From Lepidodermella squamata (lineage: Eukaryota; Gastrotricha), in the NCBI GenBank assembly GCA_047495785.1, contig JBLDXI010000018.1, forward strand, positions 124,001-188,000: DNA of 64,000 bases, read 5' to 3'. The notes beneath the pieces are model-generated. The model worked only from the letters and a program-made list of their open reading frames with translations. It was not told the origin of the DNA and ran no database searches. A program made the translations under genes and the position numbers. The stretch's first letter is position 1. Every line of letters begins with the position of its first letter. Shown in pieces: positions 11,664-21,983 of this stretch.

Positions 11664-13718
11664 TCACACAGAAGTTTCACTGAGTTCTGACAATAGTGTG
11701 TCTTTCGGGGGTTTGTAGCAGGCGAACAACTTCGACTTTAAACTGTTGTCCAACTTCGCGTAAATCTCCTTCCTCCGCTTCGCCCTTGGCCCGAGAAATA
11801 ACTGAATTGTCCGTGATGAAGATAGAGATGAAGCATCAATCGAGGCCCGAGCTAACAAACTACAGCTAGATGAAACATCACTTCTAGTTCGTTTCCTCGT
11901 AAAATCAAACATTTCTTCATCATCGTCGAAAACTGATTGGAACTCATTCAACTCTTCGGCATCTAACGCTCCGGTGGCTAAGGAGTAAAGCATCAAAAGT
12001 TCGCTTGGCTCTAGCATGTAGACTATGTTAGAGAAGTCTACAGTACTTCCGGCCTCCAAAGTTGATTCAGAGCCAAAAACAGACTCAGTTTCACTCCGAC
12101 TCCGCTGCGAACAGCTGCAAGCATTGGTTGAAGTTGAAGATGACGGAGTTGGCGTTGATTTCATTGATGGAACTTCAGTTTTGTCCGATGAATCTTTCGA
12201 TACTTTTTCCGAATCAACACTTTCAGGCTTATCAGACGCATTCAAAACACCGTAGCATGATGGAGACTTTGATATTGTCATCAGAAGCAGATCACTCGTT
12301 TTCCTAGCTAAAGATACGGATTTGCGGATCTGCATCCCATTTCTAATATAATCATCCATAGTCACAGTTGGCTCGGCGAAACTGATGTGTAATTGTTGCT
12401 TCGACGGACTGTTGCCCTTTAAATTTAATGACCCGGACTGCCGGAGAACCCCGGTAATTGGCGAGCCAATATCAGGGTTAAGACTAAGCGGTTTACTCTG
12501 GAAGCAGCTGGTGACTGTTAAATGCTGATCTGTGCTGGGAGATGTACAGCGAGGCGTAGGGTTGTTGCTGGTTACGTGAGAATAGCGACTGAAACGGGCG
12601 ATATGCATGAATCCTGGATCGCACGGTGTCGCAACTTCACTAGAGAACGAGTCGCGTTTCCGCTTTCTCAAAACTGTTCGATAAAGCAGGGAATTAAAAG
12701 CAGGATTAGCCGAGGCGAGAAGCAGCAAAACCCTCAAACTAGTCGCTTCACTATCACTGAGCGGTTGATAACCACACGAGTAATGAAAAACGTGAAACAT
12801 AAGCAACGGAGTCCAGCAAACAAAATGAACCAATTGAACCAAAATCGCAGTGAAAGTGACCATACGTTTTCTACGTTCCAGTGTGAACTTTCTGATTTGT
12901 GCGTCGTTAAAACTAATATTTCCCTCCCGGAAATCGATGTCTGAGGTCAAAGTCATGACCTTGTAAATAATTCGACCGTAGCAAAACGGAAACAAGACGC
13001 CAGGAATAATCAGAATGAAAAAGAGGCCTTGTAACAATTTGAATGATCTAGAAATGCTTCTAGGTAATGATAGAAACAAGCCTTTAATTATTTCGTTTTC
13101 TTTTTCAAAGCTGGAATAAGAGCCGATGCAGAATAGCGAAGCAGATTCTTCATTCCGGGGAACATTTTTCGAATTCAACCGATTAATCAACTCATAAGTC
13201 CCGAAGAACAGGACATTGGTGAAAAACGGCAGTGAAACAACGGCGCAACTAATGGCGATTCCAGCGAACTTTTTTGTTAGCATCGGATTTCGCGTGAATG
13301 GCTTCAGAATCGTCAAATACCTCTCGATAGCAATGAAACTCAACGTGATAGAAATCATGTCCGGAAACAGCGTTTCTAAAAACGGGCTCAGCTTGTGTAT
13401 CAGGAAGCGAAGGAAAGCGTTGTTAGCTAGTGCTGAACTTCCACTCCAGTGAGCCGACCAAATATCGGCCAGATTTAACGGTATATTGATCAAAGGCCAC
13501 AGAGTGTCGCATGTCATTAAACAGAGGATGTAAGGATTTGTGACAAAATTGGCGCCTCTTCGCAAACAAAATCGAGTTAAGGTAATGAGATTTGCCGTTA
13601 GAGTTACCGCGAGAATTGCGGCGTAGAAAAGGGTTAGGATGACCAGGACAGGAATTTGCTGATAAAAGAACAAAACCTGCACCGGACTGGCGGAGTTGTT
13701 CGTCGGTACAGAATTCAT
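11664..13718 (-). CDS. Intronless class A GPCR 2, paralog of GPCR 1
   Basis: This 684-aa single-exon receptor starts at the ATG at 13718; a GTG just upstream is not a likely start. TM1 lies at about residues 24-47. TM2 carries CDTLWP, TM3 ends in ERY (about 132-134), TM6 carries CWTP and TM7 carries NPAFNSLLY. A very long cytoplasmic tail of more than 300 residues is rich in Ser, Thr and acidic residues. The usual TM3 Cys is replaced by His near residue 108, although a Cys remains in the second extracellular loop, so the conserved extracellular disulfide cannot form in the standard way. It arose by tandem duplication with the gene to its left, and lies head-to-head with the channel gene about 275 bp away. 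The ligand is unknown. Confidence 0.87.
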   Translation of the reverse strand: MNSVPTNNSASPVQVLFFYQQIPVLVILTLFYAAILAVTLTANLITLTRFCLRRGANFVTNPYILCLMTCDTLWPLINIPLNLADIWSAHWSGSSALANNAFLRFLIHKLSPFLETLFPDMISITLSFIAIERYLTILKPFTRNPMLTKKFAGIAISCAVVSLPFFTNVLFFGTYELINRLNSKNVPRNEESASLFCIGSYSSFEKENEIIKGLFLSLPRSISRSFKLLQGLFFILIIPGVLFPFCYGRIIYKVMTLTSDIDFREGNISFNDAQIRKFTLERRKRMVTFTAILVQLVHFVCWTPLLMFHVFHYSCGYQPLSDSEATSLRVLLLLASANPAFNSLLYRTVLRKRKRDSFSSEVATPCDPGFMHIARFSRYSHVTSNNPTPRCTSPSTDQHLTVTSCFQSKPLSLNPDIGSPITGVLRQSGSLNLKGNSPSKQQLHISFAEPTVTMDDYIRNGMQIRKSVSLARKTSDLLLMTISKSPSCYGVLNASDKPESVDSEKVSKDSSDKTEVPSMKSTPTPSSSTSTNACSCSQRSRSETESVFGSESTLEAGSTVDFSNIVYMLEPSELLMLYSLATGALDAEELNEFQSVFDDDEEMFDFTRKRTRSDVSSSCSLLARASIDASSLSSSRTIQLFLGPRAKRRKEIYAKLDNSLKSKLFACYKPPKDTLLSELSETSV

Positions 13719-13721
13719 CAC

Positions 13722-13994
13722 CTTGTTTTCCGCTAGATTTCATACGAACTGAGTCGCACTCGACGTATCTCGCTGGGTCGAAATCGATGCGTAGGGCGGT
13801 GGATTAACGACCAAAGCATCAATAGGTGCGAATGCGCATGTGTGGATTATATTTCTCAGACCTCAAAATAAACTTGATCCAGACATAAAACTTGAATTTA
13901 ATTTAAAAAATGCAAATCGAATTTGTACTCTCTCAGGCCAAACGGAATGATTCTTCACCTCACCCCATTTGATTTCCTGTACTCGAGCCAAATA
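13722..13994. promoter_or_regulatory. Putative shared bidirectional promoter region (GPCR 2 / channel)
   Basis: This interval of about 275 bp separates two divergent start codons, so it probably holds both promoters. I see no specific motif I would defend. Confidence 0.3.
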
Positions 13995-15161
13995 ATGACC
14001 GAGATTGTGACTTTTCTGGCTTTGTTAGTTCCAAGCATCTTAGCTCAGGATTTAAATCTGGAAGATGAATTTCTGGCTAACTGCTCGATGTTTTCTCGAG
14101 TCGTCTACACTCCAACATGTGCAGAGGGCGAGTTGGTGACTAATTTAACCTGCAGCCCAACTGAGGTCCAGATTTCATTGTCGCTGCAACAATTTCACGG
14201 AATAGACGAAGAGCGTGAGTCAATGAGCTTCTCCGCAGCTCTTGCTCTCAAATGGTGCGCAATTTGTGAAGATTACCTCTCGACTGGCTACAAAACGTTC
14301 TACGTCGATGAGGAGAAATTTTGGCGGCCGCGAATCATCCACAAGAATGCAAAACAGGACTTCGCGATGATGGATGGATTTACCAGCCGCTTTCTACCGA
14401 TTTTCAACCCTGCTGAGGCTAGAAATGTGCAAACCTGTGCTTACTGGCAGAAAATTGGTGTTCTCACAACTTCTTGTCCTATGGACGTTACTCTATTCCC
14501 GTTTGATAGCCACATTTGCTCTACAGTCTTCGCCCTTCAGGAACACGTTAGTGGAGCTGTTTTACAGTTAATGACCAGTTCGACGAAGAACTCCGTCGAC
14601 GCTGATTTCGCCTCACCTGGCCTAGGTTGGGAAGTCACTCGTTGGTCGTACGCCACGAAATTTGTCGATGTTTTCGGGAATCGAAGTGTCGCAACTTTCA
14701 CGCTTGGATTTCGAAGAATGTCCAAGTACTACGTCTACAACTGCATGCTACCCATCTTCGCAATCACTGCCCTGCAACTCGTTGCTTTCTTCTTACAACC
14801 TGAACTACCTGATCGACCGATTTTCTCCGCTGCGGCTTTCTTAGCCTTCATTCTCTGCCAAGCTTCGATATCAAGCAAACTGCCTCTGCAACTCAGCAGA
14901 AGGACCTATTTGAGCAATTACATTGACATGAATTTAGCTGTAGCCTTAGCTTGTTGCATCTACACTGTAACGACTTGCTGCTATTCCAGAACTTACAGGA
15001 AGTGGTTCAAGACTGATGTTTGTTTAATGTGGTCTGAACAGCCGATTCGTATCTCTTACGGGCGTGTTATTGACGGTATGAGCGGCATAGTAGCTTGTGC
15101 TCTGATTTTATTTATTAATTGGCACGCCTTTGCTACCGCCAGAACTGTAGCACTGAAATAA
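13995..15161 (+). CDS. Cys-loop pentameric ligand-gated ion channel subunit, divergent
   Basis: This 388-aa intronless protein uses the ATG at 13995, because it opens a good signal peptide (residues 1-17, ending SILAQ). The open frame extends 24 codons upstream without one. The extracellular domain has the Cys-loop C161-C175 with PFD in the middle and a WxPxI-type strand at about 110-114. Four membrane segments lie at about 245-267, 275-292, 308-330 and 359-378. The M3-M4 loop is only about 28 residues, much shorter than in typical nicotinic subunits. No vicinal CC pair is present in loop C, so it is not an alpha-type nicotinic subunit. The M2 sequence is unlike standard cation or anion channels, so selectivity cannot be predicted. 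AATAAA follows at 15231-15236. Confidence 0.85.
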   Translation: MTEIVTFLALLVPSILAQDLNLEDEFLANCSMFSRVVYTPTCAEGELVTNLTCSPTEVQISLSLQQFHGIDEERESMSFSAALALKWCAICEDYLSTGYKTFYVDEEKFWRPRIIHKNAKQDFAMMDGFTSRFLPIFNPAEARNVQTCAYWQKIGVLTTSCPMDVTLFPFDSHICSTVFALQEHVSGAVLQLMTSSTKNSVDADFASPGLGWEVTRWSYATKFVDVFGNRSVATFTLGFRRMSKYYVYNCMLPIFAITALQLVAFFLQPELPDRPIFSAAAFLAFILCQASISSKLPLQLSRRTYLSNYIDMNLAVALACCIYTVTTCCYSRTYRKWFKTDVCLMWSEQPIRISYGRVIDGMSGIVACALILFINWHAFATARTVALK

Positions 15162-15230
15162 CGCATATACCTTCAACGTGGAATACTCTGAAATAACGTA
15201 GTTCGTTCATGTTTGAATGAGTTAACCGTG

Positions 15231-15236
15231 AATAAA
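15231..15236 (+). terminator. Polyadenylation signal of the channel gene
   Basis: AATAAA about 70 bp after the stop codon. Confidence 0.55.
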
Positions 15237-15404
15237 GTTTTTACTGGCAGGTGGAAATGGACCACTGTTTAACATGAGAAGGAACTTGAAGCTCGGCGTT
15301 TTATTTGAACAACACCATTGTTTTGAACTATATAAAGAACGTGCAGTTGCCAAGAAGATAACTATAATAGCCAAATGCATCATCTGTCCAGATTTGTTTG
15401 GTTC

Positions 15405-15560
15405 GCATGCCTCAAATTTAAAACTTTCGTTGAATGATAGGATCCATAGAGCTAGTTTCAAGATCCTACTCCTGACTAGGGCTGTAAACGCCATGGGCGC
15501 CAGATGTGATGAATCAGCATCGAGTGGTTGGAAAAGTAAGCAAATCAGGTGATTTTCGAT
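15405..15560 (+). repeat. Left arm of a large inverted repeat
   Basis: This segment is repeated in inverse orientation at about 21290-21455. Shared blocks include GATGAATCAGCATCGAGTGG and AGAGCTAGTTTCAAGAT, with small indels between the arms. The arms enclose about 5.7 kb that holds the pogo-type MITE and the retrotransposon. They are either terminal repeats of a larger element or two inverted copies of one dispersed repeat. Confidence 0.7.
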
Positions 15561-15665
15561 CGCTCATTATTCTTGAACGATTAGTCATAGTAAACAATTC
15601 CCGGCAGATCCAGGTAGCTCTTGAAACGATGAACACATTTATTATTTTTTTCGAAATTTCAACTA

Positions 15666-16602
15666 CCGCATTTCATCAAATAATAGCCATGGCTACTATT
15701 TTTTCCGAAACTCCGAAAATGGTCCAAAAAAGAGGCAATTATTCGAGGGGGCTATTATTCGAGGGGTGCTATTATTTATCGGTAATTGGCAATTTCATCA
15801 TCGCAAATCGTTTGCGCTGTTGAATTCTCTGTTTTTTACCCATACTGCTAATTAATCCTCGGCATCAACTAACAACGGCTTACGTCCACCACCTTAATCC
15901 GCTTAGCAGTATAAGGCGACGCAATTAGGACAGCTTTTTCCTTCCTCCTCCCTCCTCCAGCGCGCCACCTGCTTCGGACAAGGCATGGCGTGGCTATTAT
16001 TCGAGGGGGGCTATTATTTACTTTGGGTCTATTTCACCGCCCTAAAAATACATGTTTTTGCATTGTGAAATTCCATTTTCATTTAAATTTGTAGCGTATC
16101 GGGGTCGAAAAACGAGAGCCAAAAGCATCATATTTACAGGATCTTTGATGTTCTCGGACGCACGGATTAGAACTTTCGTCCGAAAATTCATTTTTTGCCC
16201 GTGTCGCCCACCACCCCCGACACGTTCCGAGAGGCTGCGAAAATCGTGTGGCGCCACGTGCATCGCTACTTAATCCCGTTGTCCGTCTCTTTTGGGCGCC
16301 ACCCACCCGTAGGACAACCCGGATGCCGCCCAAAACACGGCTTAAAAATGCGTCAGAAGTGCATCGGAGCGCATCGACAGAGAAATTGGAGGGTGCCTAA
16401 TACCGGGTGCGCGCGTTTGGCAAGAATTAAGATGCGAAAAAACAGCTTGGCAGAATTTAAAAAAGTGCGTATTTCATCATTTTTTATATAATTTTTAAGG
16501 CGGTGAAATACACCCTTTTAAATGCTCAAAATAGCCTAAAATTTCGGGCTATTATTCGAGGGGGCTTTTATTCGAGTGAGGCTATTAATCGATGAAATAC
16601 GG
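15666..16602. mobile_element. Pogo/Tc1-mariner-type MITE
   Basis: A non-autonomous element of about 937 bp. Its ends match as inverted repeats over 20 of 23 positions (right end, read inward: CCGTATTTCATC...TAATAGCC), and both ends are bordered by TA, as expected for Tc1/mariner-pogo insertions. The motif CTATTATTCGAGGGG recurs several times near both ends and may be a transposase-binding site. It carries no transposase. Confidence 0.7.
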
Positions 16603-16927
16603 TATTTCGAAATGGGGGAAAATCGCAAAAAATGAAATTGATCAATTAATAAAATATGGAAACTGCCAATAAGAAGGTGAAATTGAAGGGTATTTCTAAC
16701 GGACCAGGTAATTCTGATCACGCTCTACAATTAGATGCTTGGAGCGAGCTTGGAAGATTTTTTTCAGATTTTCTAGAATTTTTTTATTTATTGAATGAAT
16801 GGTTTTTCACTACATTTTGACTCTGATCCAGCTGCGGACTCAATCCAGCCACACCATGTGCACATGGCGCACGTGCTGTCAACAAAGAACCTGGATAGAA
16901 TCCAACAGGCTATCTCCATTTTTGTAA

Positions 16928-17914
16928 TGTAAAAAACCAGGTGGAATAATTCATAAAATCATAGAAAATCAGGAAACAACTGACTGGAAAAAGCGGTACC
17001 AGCTGTACTCTCGGCTAACTTTGGAGGTGGCCAAGCTCTACGAGAGCAAGGCGAAGCTCGAGGAGGAGCTGTCGATGCACAGTCGACGGCTTCATCAGCT
17101 TGAATTGGCGGATGCCAGCAAGTCGCTGGTGATTGGGGGCTTCGCAGAGAACGCTACCGATGAGGAGATCTTCGACGTCCTTGATGATTTGCTTGAAGAC
17201 GTGGAATTCGATGTTTTCGAGCGTCTGGGCAAGACCACTTATCGAGTCACGTTCCATTCGCAATCCCATGCGAAGCGGGTCCTCGATGCTATCTCCTTGC
17301 GATGGGAAAAGCCTCATTTTGCGAAACCCTACTATTCGTTCCATCAGCGAGAAGTGCGAAACGAAGCGAAGAGTTACATCGAAAACCGCCCAGACAAAGC
17401 GGAACTGAAAATCCAAGGGAACAGAATTGTGAAAGATGGAAAAACCGAGGTTTTCTACAATTCACGAAAGAAAGCATGGATCAAGCCAGAGGCGGCGACC
17501 GTCGATCGGCCGTTCGTTAACAACCGTCGTGGCTCACAATACCCGGGTAGTCAAGAACATCGACAGGCTCCCGAGGATGTCCACAACAATGGCGGAAATG
17601 AGGTCAATCGCGGAAACCAGGCCAATGGCGGAAATCAGGTCAATGGCGGAAACCAGGCCAACAGACAGCAGAATCAGCAACAACAACATACCAACCAGAT
17701 GGCACGTGCTGGCACGTGCTTCAATTGCAATGCTCCAGGTCATTACTGGCGCCAGTGCCCGGCACCAGTGCAACCACGTGCGCCGCCCGTACGCAACAAT
17801 AACAACAAAAACAAGTTTTTCAACCCGCGCATGGCACGCGACAACCGACGAAACGAACACGCGCCGCCAACGCCGAACTACAACGCACAACAACAACACA
17901 CCGGTGGATACTAA
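16928..17914 (+). CDS. Retrotransposon ORF1 (gag-like, zinc knuckle)
   Basis: The frame is open from 16928 to 17914 without an early ATG, so the true start is lost or lies upstream in another frame. The N-terminal part looks like a coiled coil, followed by an RNA-recognition-like region (LVIGGFAENATDEE). A low-complexity Asn/Gln/Gly repeat then precedes a CCHC knuckle (CFNCNAPGHYWRQC). Such proteins bind the element's RNA. It overlaps the start of ORF2 in another frame. Confidence 0.75.
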   Translation, partial: CKKPGGIIHKIIENQETTDWKKRYQLYSRLTLEVAKLYESKAKLEEELSMHSRRLHQLELADASKSLVIGGFAENATDEEIFDVLDDLLEDVEFDVFERLGKTTYRVTFHSQSHAKRVLDAISLRWEKPHFAKPYYSFHQREVRNEAKSYIENRPDKAELKIQGNRIVKDGKTEVFYNSRKKAWIKPEAATVDRPFVNNRRGSQYPGSQEHRQAPEDVHNNGGNEVNRGNQANGGNQVNGGNQANRQQNQQQQHTNQMARAGTCFNCNAPGHYWRQCPAPVQPRAPPVRNNNNKNKFFNPRMARDNRRNEHAPPTPNYNAQQQHTGGY

Positions 17915-20900
17915 AAACTGTTTCGAACCTTTGTTGACACTTTCTGATCAATGCAAGATAGGAAACGACGAGAGATCAGATGAAGATGAACAGGTAGGCG
18001 AACGATCTGCTAAAAGACGTCGCAACAAAAAGAACCTTCGTAGCCACCAAGCTTATGAATTATTTAGACTGATTTTGTTGGCAACACTAAATATTAGAAC
18101 CGAAAAAGACAAAAATTGGGAGATGGATGATGAATTTGCAAATTTTCACGTGGTAGCCGTGCAAGAGCATCGTATGAAAGGGAAAGGTTCAATCAACCTT
18201 GGTTCTGGAATTTTTTATTATTGTGGCCTGGATGACGGTGCGACGGCCCGTTCTGGGACAGGATTGTACGTAAAAAAATGTAAATTTATCAAAGTCACAT
18301 CAATAAATTTTGTTAGCGACCGATTAATGTCGGCCAGGCTAAAAATCTATCGTGAGACCTTCAGCGTCATAGTAGTCTATGCACCCGCGGCGAATGACAC
18401 GAAATTACTGGACAAATTTATTTCTGATTTACAGCTGGAATACAATAGATTGGTGACTAAGTCAGGTAAAATTATAATTCTGGGCGACCTGAATGGTCAA
18501 GTTAAAAGCCAGAAAAACTCAAAAGTTGTAGGCGAACACGCTAATCCAATAGGAAACCCAAAAGGCAACTGCTGGGTTGAATTTGCGGCTAGTAATAATT
18601 TGTGCTTTGTAAACTCATTTTTTCCTAATTGCGGATACTCTTGGGTGTCAGGTGACGGTAAAAATCGACCGCTAATTGATTTCGTACTAACTCCTACTGA
18701 GGATAGGCAATTATTCCACTCGTCATATCGTTGAAGAACCTGTTTTGGGATCTGATCATCGGTTAGTCGTTGCTAAGCTAAAACTCCCGTATTACAATAG
18801 ACCCAAAGTAATTAACTCTGGAAAAATTCTGAACAATAACCGTCTACGTGACAGTAATTATCAAACAGTTTTCAATGAAAAAATCACTGATCTTCGCAAC
18901 TCGAAAGTCAGTGATGAAGCATCGACATCTACTAGCCTGAGCGCTCAATACAAAAACATGAAAAACACGCTGCTTTCAGCCACTAGAATCGCGTGCGGTG
19001 AGCGAGCAAGAACAATTTTCAACCCAAAACCACCCTGGTGGTGCAAACAGGCAGCAGAGGCTGTGAAAACAGCTAAAGCCAGCTATGCGCAGTACCAGAA
19101 ATCTCTGATAACTAAGGAAGTGTATAACAAAGTTCGAGACTGGAAGAAAAAATTGCTGCAAAAACTGGAGAAAGATTTCAACATTAGAGAATTACAAGAT
19201 TTGAACGATTTGAACGAAGGAAATGACTGGGAAAATTTACGAAAATTTTGGGCTAAAGTTAAAAAACTACGGAACCAGAAAAATGGCGGCGCTCAATTAT
19301 TACAACCGATAAAGAATAAAGACGGTGAACTAGTCACTGATTTAGATCAAATTCTTGATGCGATGAAGGATTACTTTTCGGAGCTCCTCGAGGGCTGTGA
19401 GATTGACGACTTCATTGCAGAATGCGACGCAAACATTGGCAGCGACGAACCCCCTCCGCCTGATTCGGACGGTATTAGTACTCAAGAAATCAAATCAGCC
19501 TTAAATCATATGAAAAATGGCAAGGCCGCCGGCATCGATGAGGTAACCCCAGAGATGCTGAAAGCCTTGGATGACGCCGGTATTGAATGGCTCGCGCAAA
19601 TTCTAAATCAGGCTTGGTCGACCAAGACCATCCCTGAGGAGTGGTCGACGGCGATCATAGCACCATTATATAAGAATAAGGGCGAAAAATCAGATTGCAA
19701 AAATTATCGCGGAATCAGTTTACTGAGTTTTGTTGGAAAATTATACGCGATCATCCTGGAACGCAAATTGCGAAGTTTAATTGGCGCTAAAATTTCCAAA
19801 CGTCAATTTGGCTTTCAACCAAGGAAAGGCTGTAGGGATTGCATTTTTGTGCTTCGAAGACTTATTGAAAAAGTTATTTGCTGCGGCGGTAAGGAAATGC
19901 ATTTAGTTTTCATTGACCTGGAGAAGGCCTACGATCTGATCGACCGCGAGAAGGTCTGGGCCGCGCTCGAGGAACTAGGTGTCGATGCTAACCTTATTGC
20001 GGCTGTTAAAAGCTTTTATAAATGTAACAAAGTAGCAGTCAAAATAAATAATCAACTCTCGGACTTCTTTGTGGTGAAGAGGGGCTTACGGCAAGGCTGT
20101 CCCTTGTCTCCGCTACTCTTCATCGCAACGTTCGATAAAATCTGCCGAAAATTGATGGACACCCCAGGTGGCTTCCCTATTAATACTGAACAATTTTTGA
20201 ACCTGATTGCCTTCGCGGATGATGGAACTTTAATAGGTATGAGTCATGAAGAAATTAAATTATTATTGGATGTTTTCAATAAGGCATGTACGGAGCTAGG
20301 CTTGAAAATCAGCATCAGTAAAACACAATACATGGTGATCGGTGAGGATAGAAACTACCAACTTGAATTAGACGGCAAACTTTTGGAAAAAGTGACGTCT
20401 TTCAAATATTTAGGAAGCATCATCACTTCTGACGGGAAAATGGACGAGGAGATCAAGGCACGCATAGCGAAAGCTGGCGGCTGCGGTGCCCTCAATAAAC
20501 TTATGTGTAATAGAAAACACGTGAACTTAGCTACGAAATTGAAAGTCCTTAAATGCGTTGTTATTCCTACCGTCACCTATGCCTGCGAAACCTGGAACCT
20601 GACCACCCAACAAGAGCAAAGGTTAAATGTCACCTTTATGCGATGGCTTAGAACAATTATGGGTCTGTTTAGGACAGATTATATTCCTAATGTTGATATT
20701 AGACTGATCTGCGACGTAATGGAATTGAGTAAATTGATTGAAAAATTTCGTCTGAAATATTTTGGCCATATAATTCGACAGGACGAATATGACCCTGAAA
20801 GTCTCACGAGTATTATGTATTATTGGAAAACAGTCGACCCGAGTTGGTACTTGCCTCGCGGCAGGCCGCCAACCCGATGGTCCGACTGCCTCCGAAGAAG

Positions 20901-21164
20901 CCTTCTAAAAATCGGAATTTTTTATATACATGAACAACGTATCAGGGATCCTAAAAACGAGGGCGACCCCGTAAATCAACCTTATTGATGCGACGCATCG
21001 AAATTCACAAAATTGCGGATTTAGAATTGGCGGAAGTAACAGCTAGAGACCGGGAAGAATGGCAGCTACTATGTAACAGTATAGAAAATTATGAATTCAT
21101 GGGAAAAAGCAGATTGTTCGCGACTGTTCCTGAAGCTGATCTCTCGTCGTCAGCCGTCCCCTAA
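17915..21164 (+). pseudogene. Retrotransposon ORF2 (endonuclease-reverse transcriptase), frameshifted
   Basis: The endonuclease part (about 18082-18730) shows LATLNIRT, QEHRM and LGDLNG. Its SDH motif appears only after a shift into the next frame near 18710-18735, so the copy is broken there. The RT part (to about 20500) has GKAAGIDEVTPEML, the GFQPRKGCRD and LRQGCPLSPLLF blocks, and FADD at the catalytic site. A second shift near 20980 separates the last about 60 residues, which end at 21164. The order and motifs are those of APE-type non-LTR elements. Confidence 0.82.
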
Positions 21165-21289
21165 ACCCTTACGGGTAAGGCTTGTATATATATATTATTA
21201 CCATCACTTTTAGCCGAAGGTGGACGTAAAATAAAACATTTTCATTTGTTCATTTCATTTGTTCATTTCATGAAGGAAATATCGGCAAT

Positions 21290-21455
21290 ATAAAAATCAC
21301 CTGATTTGTTTACTTTTACAACCACTCGATGCTGATTCATCACAACATCTGGTGCCCATGGTGGTTTCAGGCTTAGTTAGGAGTAGGACCTCTATCTTGA
21401 AACTAGCTCTATGATAGGATCCGAAGTGGATTAGCTAAATTCAAGGCAGGATTTG
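21290..21455 (-). repeat. Right arm of the large inverted repeat
   Basis: Reverse-complement match to about 15405-15560. It begins immediately after the 3' end of the retrotransposon. Confidence 0.7.
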
Positions 21456-21983
21456 AAGTTTTCTTTTTCCAGCGGAGATTTCAGCGCGTAAAATATTAGG
21501 TGCGTTTCTTTTTATTCTCTTTTTCTAAATATGCTAATCACAATTGTTTTTAATTTATTTGATGGCTAATGAAACGGATGCCATTGTCACTGGGCACATC
21601 GGAGGCACTTCGGAGAGCAGTTTTTGGGCTCTCTAATATCGACGGCCAGTGCACACTGTTTTTCTCGTTAACATAGCCTGAAGTCGGGAAATAGCATTCA
21701 TTGCTGGAGATCTGGAATGAAAATTAGGGCATTATATTTGATAACCATTTTTCACAAATTTCGAAATATGTTCGAAATGCGTTCGCAAACTACAGGGAGT
21801 CCGTGAAGTCCTGTCACAGGATTGGGTATGGATAGAAGATTGAACTCGCGATCTCCAAGCAATAGAGGGTCGAAAACTTGACAACTTCGAAAAGAAATTT
21901 TTCCAAAACTCCTTAAGTTTATTCGTTCCTTGTTCATCCCTAATAATCTGACTTTGACTCTCATTCCTCGGAAGCAATATTTA
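21456..21983. other. Intergenic, no gene seen
   Basis: About 530 bp with no supported coding sequence between the inverted-repeat arm and the pogo element end. Confidence 0.4.

Larger units (their letters stand above)
16928..21290 (+). mobile_element. Non-LTR retrotransposon (RTE-like), nearly full length but decayed
   Basis: The element has a gag-like ORF1 with a zinc knuckle, an overlapping ORF2 with an apurinic endonuclease and a reverse transcriptase, and a short 3' UTR with small tandem repeats (GTTCATTTCATTT). The RT has FADD where most have YADD. Its C-terminal region, with YACETWNL and the RGRPPTRW block, resembles RTE-clade elements. No start ATG is seen for ORF1 and ORF2 has two frameshifts, so this copy is probably inactive. 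Confidence 0.82.

Noticed and set aside
12025-12944. Three + strand open frames inside GPCR 2
   Set aside because: They lie antisense to clear seven-transmembrane coding sequence and show no features of their own.
17436-17910. N-terminal extension of ORF2 overlapping ORF1
   Set aside because: The sequence is a shadow of the ORF1 zinc-knuckle region in another frame; recognisable endonuclease sequence begins near 18082.
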